Positions 16,122-23,395 of a stretch of 34,118 nt of DNA are shown piece by piece. Under the pieces are notes generated by a model. The model ran no database searches and was not told where the DNA came from. It was given only the letters and a program-made list of their open reading frames with translations. Source of the stretch: Planctomycetota bacterium (lineage in GTDB: Bacteria; Planctomycetota; Phycisphaerae; UBA1845; Fen-1342); assembly GCA_022574815.1 (NCBI GenBank), contig JACZRH010000009.1:1-34118 (forward strand), given 5' to 3'. Each line of letters opens with the position of its first letter. Within the stretch, counting starts at the first letter, position 1. The translations under genes were made by a program, and so were the position numbers.

Positions 16122-17231
16122 ATGGCGTACGGAGCCCGAAGAAAACCGCGCGACGGCATTCACAAAGCCGTCGGTGGCGACACGATCAGCTCGATCGCCG
16201 CCAGCTACGGCTTCACCGATTGGGAAGCCAAAGTCTGGAACGCCGGCGAGAACGCCGGTCTCAAGCAGGAGCGCGTCAACCCGAACACGCTGGCGCCGCG
16301 CAGCGAGGTTTTCGTACCCGAGCTGGACGAAAAGCAGAAGTCGCGGCCGACCGACGAGTGGCACGATTTCCACGTCGTCCGCAACAAACGCTTACTGCGG
16401 CTGAAGCTTCACGACGAGGCCGACCAGCCGCTGGCCAACAAGCAATACACCATCACACCCGGCGAGTCGTTTCGCGGGATGTTCGTGCAGCAGGGTCAGA
16501 CCACCGACGCCGAGGGGGTCCTTCAGGAAGAGATTCCGCACACGATGCTCGATGCCGAGCTCGAACTGCCCGAGGAGCACCTGCGGGTCAAACTCCAAAT
16601 TGGATTCTTGCTGCCGCTGCCGATGAGCGAGACGGTCAAGAACGGCGTTGCGGGGTGCATCGAAGGCGCCGTGAACGCCGTTGGTGGAGCGGGCGGAGGT
16701 CTGCTCGGCGCGGCGACGGGAGCGGCCGGCGCGGTCACCGGCGGGGGCGGCGTTTCGAGCGGAGCTTCCATTGACGCTAGCAGCGGCGGTTTCTCGGCCG
16801 GTGCGTCGCTGGAGGGCGCGGTGGAAGCGGCCGGCTCGGTGTTGTCCAACGCGTCCGGCGCGTACGCGTCGGCCGCCGCGATGGCCGGGTCCGTGGCCAA
16901 CGCCGTCGCCAACGTGTTCGGCGAGGGAGCGTTCGGGCAATCCGAAGACCTGAACGTACCGCCCGCGGCGCAACGGCTGACCAGCATGGGCTTCGATCCC
17001 GGCGAGCCGGGGAATCGGGCCGATTCGCAATTCACCGCGGCGCTGATGGCGTTTCAGACCTGGTGCAAGAAATGCGGCGACCTGGCCCAGGACGCGGGCG
17101 GAATGCTCGGCGGCCTCACGGGGCCGGAAAGCCTGCTCGGCGGGATCGGCAGCTCCATCGCCGGCGCCGTGTTGTCAAAGATCGGGCTAAGCGGCCAGTT
17201 GGATGACGAGACGATCGAAGCGCTCAAGTAG
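16122..17231 (+). CDS. LysM / peptidoglycan-binding protein, candidate spike cargo
   Basis: Predicted 369-residue protein linked to VgrG. An N-terminal LysM-like domain (about 12-66: HKAVGGDTISSIAASYGFTD... NPNTLAPRSEVFVPE) is followed by a beta-rich middle domain (about 80-170: DFHVVRNKRLLRLKLHDEADQPLANKQY). A Gly/Ala-rich, partly hydrophobic segment (about 178-285) follows. The C-terminus looks like a peptidoglycan-binding domain: AAQRLTSMGFDPGEPGN and ALMAFQ, then an insertion of about 38 residues with a CKKC motif, then GLSGQLDDETIEALK, which reads as the closing strand. LysM-middle-PGB proteins of this kind are common beside VgrG and PAAR-like genes; the two insertions are unusual. The ribosome-binding site is strong (AAGGAG). 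It may be a cargo or adaptor acting on the cell envelope. I see no enzyme motif. Confidence 0.8.
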   Translation: MAYGARRKPRDGIHKAVGGDTISSIAASYGFTDWEAKVWNAGENAGLKQERVNPNTLAPRSEVFVPELDEKQKSRPTDEWHDFHVVRNKRLLRLKLHDEADQPLANKQYTITPGESFRGMFVQQGQTTDAEGVLQEEIPHTMLDAELELPEEHLRVKLQIGFLLPLPMSETVKNGVAGCIEGAVNAVGGAGGGLLGAATGAAGAVTGGGGVSSGASIDASSGGFSAGASLEGAVEAAGSVLSNASGAYASAAAMAGSVANAVANVFGEGAFGQSEDLNVPPAAQRLTSMGFDPGEPGNRADSQFTAALMAFQTWCKKCGDLAQDAGGMLGGLTGPESLLGGIGSSIAGAVLSKIGLSGQLDDETIEALK

Positions 17232-17331
17232 ACACACGGATGCTAGCGACCCGCTACGAAGAAAACGTCGCGGCCTGCGGGCGGGTGGCCCAGGGCTTTA
17301 CAAGATTTTGCGCCGGGAGCGCGCACGCGCG

Positions 17332-17358
17332 TTGACAAAGAAAGATGGCTGCTAGGTT
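17332..17358 (+). promoter_or_regulatory. Promoter of the transposase gene
   Basis: A perfect -35 (TTGACA, 17332-17337) is followed 15 bases later by TAGGTT (17353-17358). The spacing is short of the ideal 17, so the exact -10 is uncertain. It lies inside the left end of the element and about 35 bases before the start codon. Confidence 0.5.
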
Positions 17359-17392
17359 TACATCTCCGAGCGCTCAAACAAGGAGGTGCAAC

Positions 17393-18247
17393 ATGAGCAG
17401 CCATGAATGGCGTGCATTATACCGGATCATTCAGCGTGTACATCGTCGTCTTCCGCGGCCCCAACGCAAACCGATCTACAACGACGCGCTGATCGTCGCG
17501 ATGCACTTCTGGGCGGTACTTCACGATCGGCCCCAGTGTTGGGCCTGCGATCGGCAGAACTATCACCGTCCGTTTCTGCCGCGTCGGCTGCCGTCGGTCT
17601 CGCGCTTCAACCGACGCCTCCGCTCGCCACGCTGCCAGGCGATTCTCAAAGAAGTCGAGACGCTGTCGTGCGGCGAGTCGGACGCGAGCATGCCGTTGTT
17701 CGACAGCCGCCCGCTCCCGGTCGGCGCGTGCAGCAAGGACAAGCAAGCCCGCCCCGGACGCGTATACGGCGGCTTCGCCCGCGGCTACCGGCTGCACGCG
17801 TGCATGAGCGAAAAGGGCCGTTTTCTAGCGTGGAAAGTGACGGCGATGAACGTTTCGGAGAAACCGGTCGCCAAGGAACTGATCACGCAAACGCGGCCGC
17901 GCGGTCTGGTGCTGGCCGACGGCAACTTCGACGCCGGCTACTTGTACGACCATGCGGCGCGTTTCGGCGGGCAGTTGCTGGCCACGCCACGGCGTGGCGC
18001 CGGCCACGGTCATCGCAAGCTCAACGCGAATCGACGCATCGGGTTGAATCTGTGGGAGAGCCACGGCCACTGGATCCGCGAACAGCGCAAGGTGATCGAT
18101 CGTTTCTTCGGCCAGCATTCAAGCTACGGCGGCGGACTCAGTCCGCTGCCGGCATGGGTACGCACCGGGCCGCGCGTCGCACGCTGGGTGCAAGCGAAAA
18201 TCATCCTTTACCATGTTCGCCTCGCTTGCCGCAAAGAGGCCGCTTGA
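17393..18247 (+). CDS. IS982-like DDE transposase
   Basis: Predicted 284-residue DDE-type transposase. Residues near 75-90 read SVSRFNRRLRS, as in IS982-type enzymes. The three acidic positions appear to be the Asp in MPLFDSRPLPV, the Asp in LVLADGNFDAGYLYD, and an acidic residue in the C-terminal signature REQRKVIDRFFGQ, where an Asp occupies the place usually held by Glu in R-x-x-x-E-R-x-F. That change could reduce activity. The ATG at 17393 has a perfect AGGAGGTG five bases upstream; the frame's earlier ATG at 17345 lies before this site and is rejected. The length matches the family and I see no frameshift. Confidence 0.85.
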   Translation: MSSHEWRALYRIIQRVHRRLPRPQRKPIYNDALIVAMHFWAVLHDRPQCWACDRQNYHRPFLPRRLPSVSRFNRRLRSPRCQAILKEVETLSCGESDASMPLFDSRPLPVGACSKDKQARPGRVYGGFARGYRLHACMSEKGRFLAWKVTAMNVSEKPVAKELITQTRPRGLVLADGNFDAGYLYDHAARFGGQLLATPRRGAGHGHRKLNANRRIGLNLWESHGHWIREQRKVIDRFFGQHSSYGGGLSPLPAWVRTGPRVARWVQAKIILYHVRLACRKEAA

Positions 18248-18375
18248 TGGACGCGCAAACGCAAAAACTTGGCCAGCGAACGAGGAACTCGTGCTCCTTT
18301 TGCGCGCATGACTGATCCCCTCGCTGACGCTTCGGCTCGGATGGTGTTCCCCAGAGCGGTGGAGCGTACGCCGAA

Positions 18376-18738
18376 TTACGTATCCGTAGTCGGCTGCTGA
18401 CCGGGATCGGTGATGGATATAGCACCCCCGACCGTACAACTGAGTTTGTCCGTGCTCAGCAGCGCCGGATAGTTCCCGATCAACATGGTCGAAGTCGAAC
18501 CGGGCGTCCATCGAGCCGGCGTCGCGGGCACGCAGGGCGTCGGCGTGCCGGATGCCGCCGCGGTGAGCGTCTTGCACGTGCCGAACGGCAGGATATTCAA
18601 GTTGGGCCCATTATCCATGACGGTGGCCGCGAGAGCCCCGCCGATCAAGTCCGTCGGCTGGCTCGACACGATTAACTTGCTGGGCGCGTTGCCGCACGTG
18701 CATTGCAGTGTAGCCCCCTGAATCACCGCCGTGGCCAT
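18376..18738 (-). CDS. PAAR-like (DUF4280) spike-tip protein
   Basis: Predicted 120-residue protein of the DUF4280 family, a PAAR-like group thought to cap the tip of VgrG spikes. The family start is clear (MATAVIQGATLQCTCGNAPSK). It is followed by IGGALAATVMDNGPNLNILPFGTCKTLTAAASGTPTPCVP and ends with the short strand SCTVGGAISITDPGQQ. The Cys residues (CTCG, FGTCK, TPCVP, LSCTV) match the pattern. I chose the ATG at 18736-18738 because AGAGGAG lies eight bases upstream; the open frame runs seven codons further. It is oriented against the VgrG and LysM genes, with the insertion sequence between them. The stretch 18278-18375 holds only a CTCGCTGACGCTTCGGCTCGG motif. Confidence 0.88.
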   Translation of the reverse strand: MATAVIQGATLQCTCGNAPSKLIVSSQPTDLIGGALAATVMDNGPNLNILPFGTCKTLTAAASGTPTPCVPATPARWTPGSTSTMLIGNYPALLSTDKLSCTVGGAISITDPGQQPTTDT

Positions 18739-18862
18739 GAGTTCGCTCCTCTTCGACAACGGTTGCCCACATTATCGTAGGCTCATTCGTCGCTCCTGGC
18801 ATAACACGCCGATTATTGTGCTAGGTTGGATGACCGTGGGCGAATGCGCGGCGTGCTTCCGA

Positions 18863-18884
18863 ACCCCGCACGCAAGTGCGGGGT
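18863..18884. terminator. Hairpin after lipA
   Basis: ACCCCGCAC and GTGCGGGGT pair perfectly over 9 bp around a GCAA loop, 12 bases beyond the lipA stop. There is no T-run on the lipA strand, so it may be a dispersed palindrome or an mRNA 3' end rather than a full intrinsic terminator. Confidence 0.55.
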
Positions 18885-18896
18885 GGCGCTCACCAC

Positions 18897-19835
18897 TTAC
18901 GGGGTGCGTTCGAACGCGGGGCGCCGGGCCAGTTCGTCCGTCTTCGCGAAGAGCGTCTCGGCGAAATAGCTGCTGCGAACAAAAGGCCCGCTCGCCACCG
19001 CCGCGAATCCGAGTTGCCTGGCCACGTCGGCGAGCTCGTCGAACTCCGCGGGCGGGTAGTAGCGCTCGACGTCCACATGCCCTTCGCCGGGCTTGAGATA
19101 CTGTCCCAATGTGAGAATGTCACAGCCGACGCCGCACAGGTCCTTCATGGCCCGTTCGAGCTCCGTGCGCGTCTCGCCGAGACCGACCATCAGCCCGCTC
19201 TTGGTGCGCATGCCGGGCGCCAGTTCCTTCGCGAGCCTCAGCACGTCGAGCGAACGACGGTAACGCCCGGCCGGCCGAACACGCTTCTGTTGGCTCTCGA
19301 CCGTCTCGAGATTGTGGTTGTAGACCTCGGGCCGCGCGTCAGTGACGGTTCCAATCAGCTCGGAACGGCCGTGAAAGTCCGGCACCAGCACTTCGACGGT
19401 CGCCTCCGGGAGTCGCTGGCGGACCGCGGCAATGCAACGCGCGAAGTGACCGGCCCCCTCGTCGGGCAAATCATCGCGCGCCACCGACGTAATCACGACA
19501 TGCCGCAGGCCCAGGTGCGCCGCCGCCTCGGCGAGCCGTTCGGGCTCGTCCGCCTCCGGCGGGTCGGGGACGGCGGTCTGTACGGCGCAGAAGTGGCAGC
19601 GCCGCGTGCAGCGCGCCCCGAGCACCATGAACGTCGCGGTGCCGCGGGTCCAGCATTCGGTCAGGTTCGGGCAGCGGGCCTCGACGCAAACGGTGCTGAG
19701 GTTCAATCCCTCGAGCAATCCGCGCGTGCGTTGCATGGCGCCGCCGGGCGGCAGCGGTTTCTTCAGCCACCTCGGCAGACGGCGCCCGCGCGGCGACGGG
19801 GCGCTCGCGACCGGCAATGGAATCGATCCGTTCAT
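18897..19835 (-). CDS. lipA: Lipoyl synthase
   Basis: Predicted 312-residue radical SAM enzyme that inserts two sulfurs into octanoyl groups on lipoyl domains. Both iron-sulfur clusters are visible: the auxiliary cluster motif with Cys50, Cys55 and Cys61 (CVEARCPNLTEC) and the radical SAM CxxxCxxC with Cys76, Cys80 and Cys83 (CTRRCHFC). The C-terminal RSSY (GPFVRSSYFAE) supplies the Ser that ligates the auxiliary cluster. Other family blocks are VITSVARDDLPDEGAGHF, NHNLETV, KSGLMVGLGET and LTLGQYLKPGEGHVDVERYYPP. I chose the ATG at 19833-19835; a GTG one codon earlier is possible. The ribosome-binding site is weak (AAAGAG). No lipB is present in the window. Confidence 0.97.
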   Translation of the reverse strand: MNGSIPLPVASAPSPRGRRLPRWLKKPLPPGGAMQRTRGLLEGLNLSTVCVEARCPNLTECWTRGTATFMVLGARCTRRCHFCAVQTAVPDPPEADEPERLAEAAAHLGLRHVVITSVARDDLPDEGAGHFARCIAAVRQRLPEATVEVLVPDFHGRSELIGTVTDARPEVYNHNLETVESQQKRVRPAGRYRRSLDVLRLAKELAPGMRTKSGLMVGLGETRTELERAMKDLCGVGCDILTLGQYLKPGEGHVDVERYYPPAEFDELADVARQLGFAAVASGPFVRSSYFAETLFAKTDELARRPAFERTP

Positions 19836-19932
19836 CACTCTTTCATTGTAATCCGGATCGACCGGGCGAGGAAACAGCGGTCCTCGGGCCGGTGGTCCAG
19901 CAAATCGCTGCGCGCTCGGATCCGCGCGCCGG

Positions 19933-20829
19933 TCATTCCGGGGTGGGTACCGGCCGGGGACGCCCGCGGCGCCGACGGTGTTCCATCAGGAAGCTGACGC
20001 GTTCGGCTTGCTTCTCGCCGATGGCTTCGCGCAGGAGCGCTTTCGCGTCGGACAACATGGTCCGCCGCGTGAGGTGCGTCAGGAGGATCCGCTCGTTGCG
20101 CAGCTTGGGGATGATCTCGCGCAATTGGTCGAGGTGCATGTGGTTCCCGACCCGCGCGCGTTCGCGATGATCCGGATCGACGAACGTACACTCCAACAGG
20201 AGGATCTTCGCGTCGCGCACGAATTCGTGATCGAGAAACCCCCCAGCGGTCGTATCGCCGCAATAGGTCACCAGCGGCATTTCGACCCGATTCGTGATTT
20301 GGACGCCCTGCTTCTTGAGTTCGACTATCTGCGGCCCGGTCCGATCCAGAAACTCCTGCTTGAGCTTCTGACGCACCTCGATCGCCGCATAGCCCAGCGC
20401 CTGGACGACCGTGCGATCGTGCCGGCGACAGGGGTGATTGACGGCGAACGGCCGCACGATCAAGTTCCGCCGCACCTCGATGTCCTGACCGGGAGCCGCG
20501 GCCTGGATGTTCGACGCCGGCACGTGCCCGTCGATGTCCGCCCAGACCCGCATGAGTGTCCGCAGCGGCTCCACCAGCAGCTCGGGAACGTAGAGATGCC
20601 CCGGATCGTTGTCGACGAACTCACGCTGCGAAAAGTAGTAGGCCACCCCCGCGGCGTGGTCCATGTGCCCATGCGACAGGAACACGTGATCGATCGAGAG
20701 CAGGTCGCGCTGACAACGCCCCACATCGAAGCCGACGTTCATCTCCGGCACGACGACGTACGTCTCCTCGCCCGCGAGCGTCACGCCGCGCACCGTGATT
20801 CCGTCGTAATGAAACTCCGCAGGTGTCAT
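19933..20829 (-). CDS. RNase Z-like metallo-beta-lactamase-fold protein
   Basis: Predicted 298-residue metallo-hydrolase of the beta-lactamase fold, closest in layout to ribonuclease Z-like proteins. The main metal motif is FLSHGHMDHAAG (His53, His55, Asp57, His58). Downstream are TYCGDTTAGG (metal-binding Asp), LLLECTFVDPDH and NHMHLDQL. RNase Z itself trims tRNA 3' ends, but many relatives act on small esters, so a tRNA role is only possible. The C-terminus is Arg/Pro-rich (EHRRRRGRPRPVPTPE) and probably disordered. The ribosome-binding site is weak. The gene is divergent from nrdR and shares a 221-base upstream region with it. Confidence 0.85.
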   Translation of the reverse strand: MTPAEFHYDGITVRGVTLAGEETYVVVPEMNVGFDVGRCQRDLLSIDHVFLSHGHMDHAAGVAYYFSQREFVDNDPGHLYVPELLVEPLRTLMRVWADIDGHVPASNIQAAAPGQDIEVRRNLIVRPFAVNHPCRRHDRTVVQALGYAAIEVRQKLKQEFLDRTGPQIVELKKQGVQITNRVEMPLVTYCGDTTAGGFLDHEFVRDAKILLLECTFVDPDHRERARVGNHMHLDQLREIIPKLRNERILLTHLTRRTMLSDAKALLREAIGEKQAERVSFLMEHRRRRGRPRPVPTPE

Positions 20830-20888
20830 AAGCCAAGCGGTTTATAGCGGGTCCGTCGCTGAAAATCTTGCTATGTTCAAAAAATCGG

Positions 20889-20917
20889 TTGACATACCTG
20901 ATATTGTGTATTATACT
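20889..20917 (+). promoter_or_regulatory. Consensus promoter of nrdR with candidate NrdR box
   Basis: TTGACA (20889-20894), a 17-base spacer and TATACT (20912-20917) form a near-ideal sigma-70 promoter in an AT-rich patch. The spacer contains ATACCTGATATTGTGT (20894-20909). It matches 12 of 16 positions of the NrdR-box consensus ACACWATATATWGTGT, with the right half complete. A repressor bound there would block the promoter. Self-regulation is inferred, since the left half is poor and boxes usually occur in pairs. Confidence 0.65.
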
Positions 20918-21050
20918 TCTGATCATACCAGTCTTGGTGCGGTTCGGCAGTTTCTTCGGGCAGTGTGGCGCGGCCTGCCGGTTGGTGTTCCAGTTCAGCG
21001 AGCATGCCTGCCTGACACCGGCAGGTCGGGAGCCTCGGAGCCGCATCGCG

Positions 21051-21560
21051 ATGGTGTGTCCGTTCTGTAAGGCGAACGATGACAAGGTCGTCGATTCTCG
21101 TCCCAGCGAAGCGGGCCGTTCAGTGCGTCGGCGGCGGGAGTGTCTTCGGTGCGGTCGGCGTTTTACCACATACGAGCGATTTGAGGAGGCCATCAAGCTT
21201 TCCGTGATCAAGAAGGACGGTTCACGGATGCCCTACGATCGCAAATACATGCTCGAAGGGATTCAGCGGGCGGCGTACAAACGAAAAATCCCGTCCGAAC
21301 GGATCGAGCAGATTGTCGACGAGGTCGAGGAATTCCTGGTCGCCAACCACGAAAAAGAGGTGTCCAGCCAGACGATCGGCGAGCAAATCTCAAAAGTGCT
21401 GCGGCGAGTGGATCGAGTGGCGTACGTGCGATTTGCAAGCGTCTATCGTGAGTTCAAAGATGTGGGCGACTTTATCGACGAGGCGCAGGACGTGATCAAG
21501 CGTTCGGCCGATGACGTTCCCGGGCAGCAGAGCTTGTTTGACGAAGGCGCGGAATCGTGA
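21051..21560 (+). CDS. nrdR: Ribonucleotide reductase regulator NrdR
   Basis: Predicted 169-residue repressor of ribonucleotide reductase genes. The zinc ribbon has Cys3/Cys6 (MVCPFCKA) and Cys31/Cys34 (ECLRCGRRFTTYER). An ATP-cone domain follows (about 49-139: VIKKDGSRMPYDRKYMLEGIQRAAYKRKIPSERI) that senses ATP and dATP. The family block VAYVRFASVYREFKDVGDF is intact. The ATG at 21051 gives the canonical N-terminus; the open frame continues upstream only because the leader has no stop. The mRNA leader is about 130 bases and has a small hairpin (CCTGCC/GGCAGG, 21007-21025). The stop overlaps the GTG start of the next gene. No nrd reductase gene is in the window. Confidence 0.96.
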   Translation: MVCPFCKANDDKVVDSRPSEAGRSVRRRRECLRCGRRFTTYERFEEAIKLSVIKKDGSRMPYDRKYMLEGIQRAAYKRKIPSERIEQIVDEVEEFLVANHEKEVSSQTIGEQISKVLRRVDRVAYVRFASVYREFKDVGDFIDEAQDVIKRSADDVPGQQSLFDEGAES

Positions 21561-22159
21561 AACGAGGCATACCGGTCATCATCGGAAAACGCGACGGACA
21601 CACCGAGGCGTTCTGTATCGCGAAAGTGAAGCGATGCTTGGGCGCCGCCATGTCGGCCTGCAGCCGCGATGCCCGTTTCGCCGACCCACTGGCCCAGGCG
21701 GTGCAGATGCACTTGGAGCAGTGGACCGAGACTCGCCCGCCGACTTCCAACTACATCTTTCGCTGCCTGCGATCCGCGCTAGTGCAGACCGGCATGCCCG
21801 AGGCCGCCGAGGAGTTGCTTAGCCACCGCCAGATCCGCAGCGCCGGCCGCTGCGGCATCCGGGTCTACGATTCGGCCGGCCGCCGCTCGAACGGCGAGCC
21901 TTGGCGAAAGGCTGCCCTGGTGAACACGCTTCAAGCGCGTTACGGCCTGCGGCGCCCCACCGCCCGCATCCTGGCGCGGGAGATCGAGACGCGCGTGCTG
22001 GCGCTGGATTACCCGCTGGTCTCCACGGCTTTGATCAACGAGTTGATGCGCAACGAATTGTTGGCCTGGGGGTTCGATGACAACGCCGTCGAGCCCGCGC
22101 ATGTGGACCGCAGCCCCAATCCGGTGGCCGGCGGCCCCCCGCCGGGCCGGGAGGATTAA
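21557..22159 (+). CDS. nrdR-coupled protein with ATP-cone-like N-terminus
   Basis: Predicted 200-residue cytoplasmic protein. The GTG start (21557-21559) overlaps the nrdR stop as GTGA, so it is translationally coupled. Residues 5-95 follow the ATP-cone pattern: VIIGKRDGHTEAFCIAKVKRCLGAAMSACSRDARF..., with SNYIFRCLRSALVQTGMPEAAEELLSHR. The C-terminal half has NTLQARYGLRRPTARILAREIETRVLALDYPLVSTALINELMRNELLAWG, a helical segment like the nucleotide-reductase N-terminal region. The end (GGPPPGRED) is Pro/Gly-rich and follows a run of six C's (about 22134-22139). The function is unknown; a role in sensing nucleotide levels with NrdR is the simplest guess. Confidence 0.75.
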   Translation: MKRGIPVIIGKRDGHTEAFCIAKVKRCLGAAMSACSRDARFADPLAQAVQMHLEQWTETRPPTSNYIFRCLRSALVQTGMPEAAEELLSHRQIRSAGRCGIRVYDSAGRRSNGEPWRKAALVNTLQARYGLRRPTARILAREIETRVLALDYPLVSTALINELMRNELLAWGFDDNAVEPAHVDRSPNPVAGGPPPGRED

Positions 22160-22343
22160 AACTCGCGCCACGACCCACTCGGGCGGACTGAGCTGGAAGC
22201 GCCACGGTCCGAACAGCCGCCTGCAAGTCCTGACGCAAGAACAATGGATTTGGACTCGCGACGTGCTCAAGGATGGCGTGCTTCGTGTCAGCAACGCCGT
22301 AGTGCTGGTTGAGGACACGCAGCCGTCGCGGGTCCATATATAA
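22160..22343 (+). other. Possible coding tail between the NrdR partner and the terminator
   Basis: A plus-strand frame, open from 22077 and stopping with TAA at 22341-22343, gives a protein-like sequence: GGLSWKRHGPNSRLQVLTQE and onward to LKDGVLRVSNAVVLVEDTQP. It has no good start after 22159 but could be reached by a frameshift in the C-run near 22134. The terminator begins 20 bases after this stop, which is where one would expect the operon's last codon to lie. It could equally be an untranslated tail. The opposite strand also has an open frame here. Confidence 0.35.
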
Positions 22344-22363
22344 ACCTCCGTTCCCCTGATGAA

Positions 22364-22412
22364 GGGCGAGTCGAGTCCCGCCTACGCCCATGCTCGGCTC
22401 GCCCCCTTTTTT
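22364..22412 (+). terminator. Intrinsic terminator of the nrdR operon
   Basis: GGGCGAG-T-CGAG pairs with CTCG-G-CTCGCCC (12 pairs including one G-U) around a 17-base loop, followed by CCTTTTTT. It is the clearest rho-independent terminator in the window and ends the transcript that begins at the nrdR promoter. Confidence 0.85.
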
Positions 22413-22504
22413 GCCCCCGCAAGCCCCTCGCGCTACGACCCGGCCGGGATTCGGCTATAATCCTTCCGACGGCGGTGTGCCGTGTGTGGATGCGGAGACC
22501 ATTC

Positions 22505-23098
22505 ATGAAGTTGCCCGGCGTGGAAAACGCCCCAAAATACCAGGGCCTGTACGTCTACGACTTCGGCGATTGGACCGCCGTCGGATACACCGCCGACGAA
22601 ATCGCGATCCTGGCCGAAAGCGAGCGCTACCGCGGCGGCAAGGTCTACCGCATCCATCGCGCGACGCCCGACGGGCGGATGGAGTTGCAAGGTGTGTCCG
22701 CGAATCGCCTGTGTGTCGAAAGTGGCATGTTCTTCTACCGAAAGGACTTGCAGGCCGCGCGGGCCGATTTCGAGTTGCTGAAGGACGCCGGCGAGACGAA
22801 CCCGCCGCCCTGCCGCGCATTTGTTCACTTGGCCGATCGTTCGCCCGCCTGTGACACGACGCGCTACGTGACGGCGCTGATTTACGCCGCCGAATACGAA
22901 AACGAAATGGCACGCTGGCTCACCGCGCTGGCTTATGAGGGCGGCGACATCGCCGAGGGCGGGCCCAGCCACGTATCGAATTACCAGCAACAATCCAAAA
23001 CGATTCTCGACCGGCAACAACTATGGAGCCCCCAAGCGATACAATCCCGTTCCGCCGACCAGGTCATGGCGAGCGTCCGTCAAGCCGTACAGCGCTAG
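22505..23098 (+). CDS. Unrecognised cytoplasmic protein
   Basis: Predicted 197-residue soluble protein with no signal peptide or membrane segment. The start MKLPGVENAPKYQGLYVYDF has GGAG eight bases upstream. The sequence has a mixed alpha/beta character (WTAVGYTADEIAILAESERY, GKVYRIHRATPDGRMELQGV, MFFYRKDLQAARADFELLK, CRAFVHLADR, RYVTALIYAAEYENEMARWL). Its amino-acid use and codon choice look fully coding, unlike the opposite frame. I know no family for it. It lies between the nrdR operon terminator and plsY and overlaps a small frame at its 3' end. The last 20 residues (RSADQVMASVRQAVQR) look helical. Confidence 0.75.
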   Translation: MKLPGVENAPKYQGLYVYDFGDWTAVGYTADEIAILAESERYRGGKVYRIHRATPDGRMELQGVSANRLCVESGMFFYRKDLQAARADFELLKDAGETNPPPCRAFVHLADRSPACDTTRYVTALIYAAEYENEMARWLTALAYEGGDIAEGGPSHVSNYQQQSKTILDRQQLWSPQAIQSRSADQVMASVRQAVQR

Positions 23099-23319
23099 CT
23101 CGCCCGCGCCGCCGCCGGGCGTCGCTGCTCGGCCGCATCTGGCTCTTCGGCACGTGGCTGGCCTCGCGTCGGCCCGCTCGACCCAGCCAGGCCGATTACG
23201 AATCACAGCGGTTCGGCGATCAGACACGGCGCATGGGCATGGGCATGACGGACAGGCTCCGCAACCGTTTGCGACCTTTCTGGCTGAGAATCCGGCGCGA
23301 CGACGACGAGGCCTCATGA
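23023..23319 (+). CDS. Small basic protein, uncertain
   Basis: A 98-codon frame starts inside the end of the previous gene and stops 77 bases before plsY. Its second half (RIWLFGTWLASRRPARPSQADYESQRFGDQTRR, then a Met/Gly run and RPFWLRIRRDDDEAS) looks somewhat protein-like, but there is no ribosome-binding site and no recognised family. Without it the 297-base gap before plsY would be empty. Confidence 0.25.
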   Translation: MEPPSDTIPFRRPGHGERPSSRTALARPRRRRASLLGRIWLFGTWLASRRPARPSQADYESQRFGDQTRRMGMGMTDRLRNRLRPFWLRIRRDDDEAS

Positions 23320-23395
23320 GCAGCACACCTGAACGCGACCGGCGCGCCGCATGCCACACGCGGCCTATCCCGAACAGACACGGCGACGCGTTTTG

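Larger units (their letters stand above)
17295..18277 (+). mobile_element. IS982-like insertion sequence
   Basis: A single transposase gene is bounded by imperfect inverted repeats of about 18 bp. The left end is GCTTTACAAGATTTTGCG (17295-17312). The right end, read inward, is GCTGGCCAAGTTTTTGCG (18260-18277). They match at 14 of 18 positions, with 11 of 12 in the inner part. The total length, about 983 bp, fits the IS982 family. I see no clear target-site duplication, so the outer boundaries are approximate. It lies between the LysM gene and the PAAR-like gene of the spike island. Confidence 0.55.

Noticed and set aside
20868-21050. N-terminal extension of NrdR by 61 residues
   Set aside because: The frame is open by chance across the promoter and leader; NrdR proteins begin at the zinc ribbon, and the promoter lies inside this stretch.
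22433-23020. 195-codon minus-strand frame opposite the unrecognised gene at 22505
   Set aside because: The plus-strand frame has a good start site and more protein-like composition, and the minus frame crosses into its upstream region.
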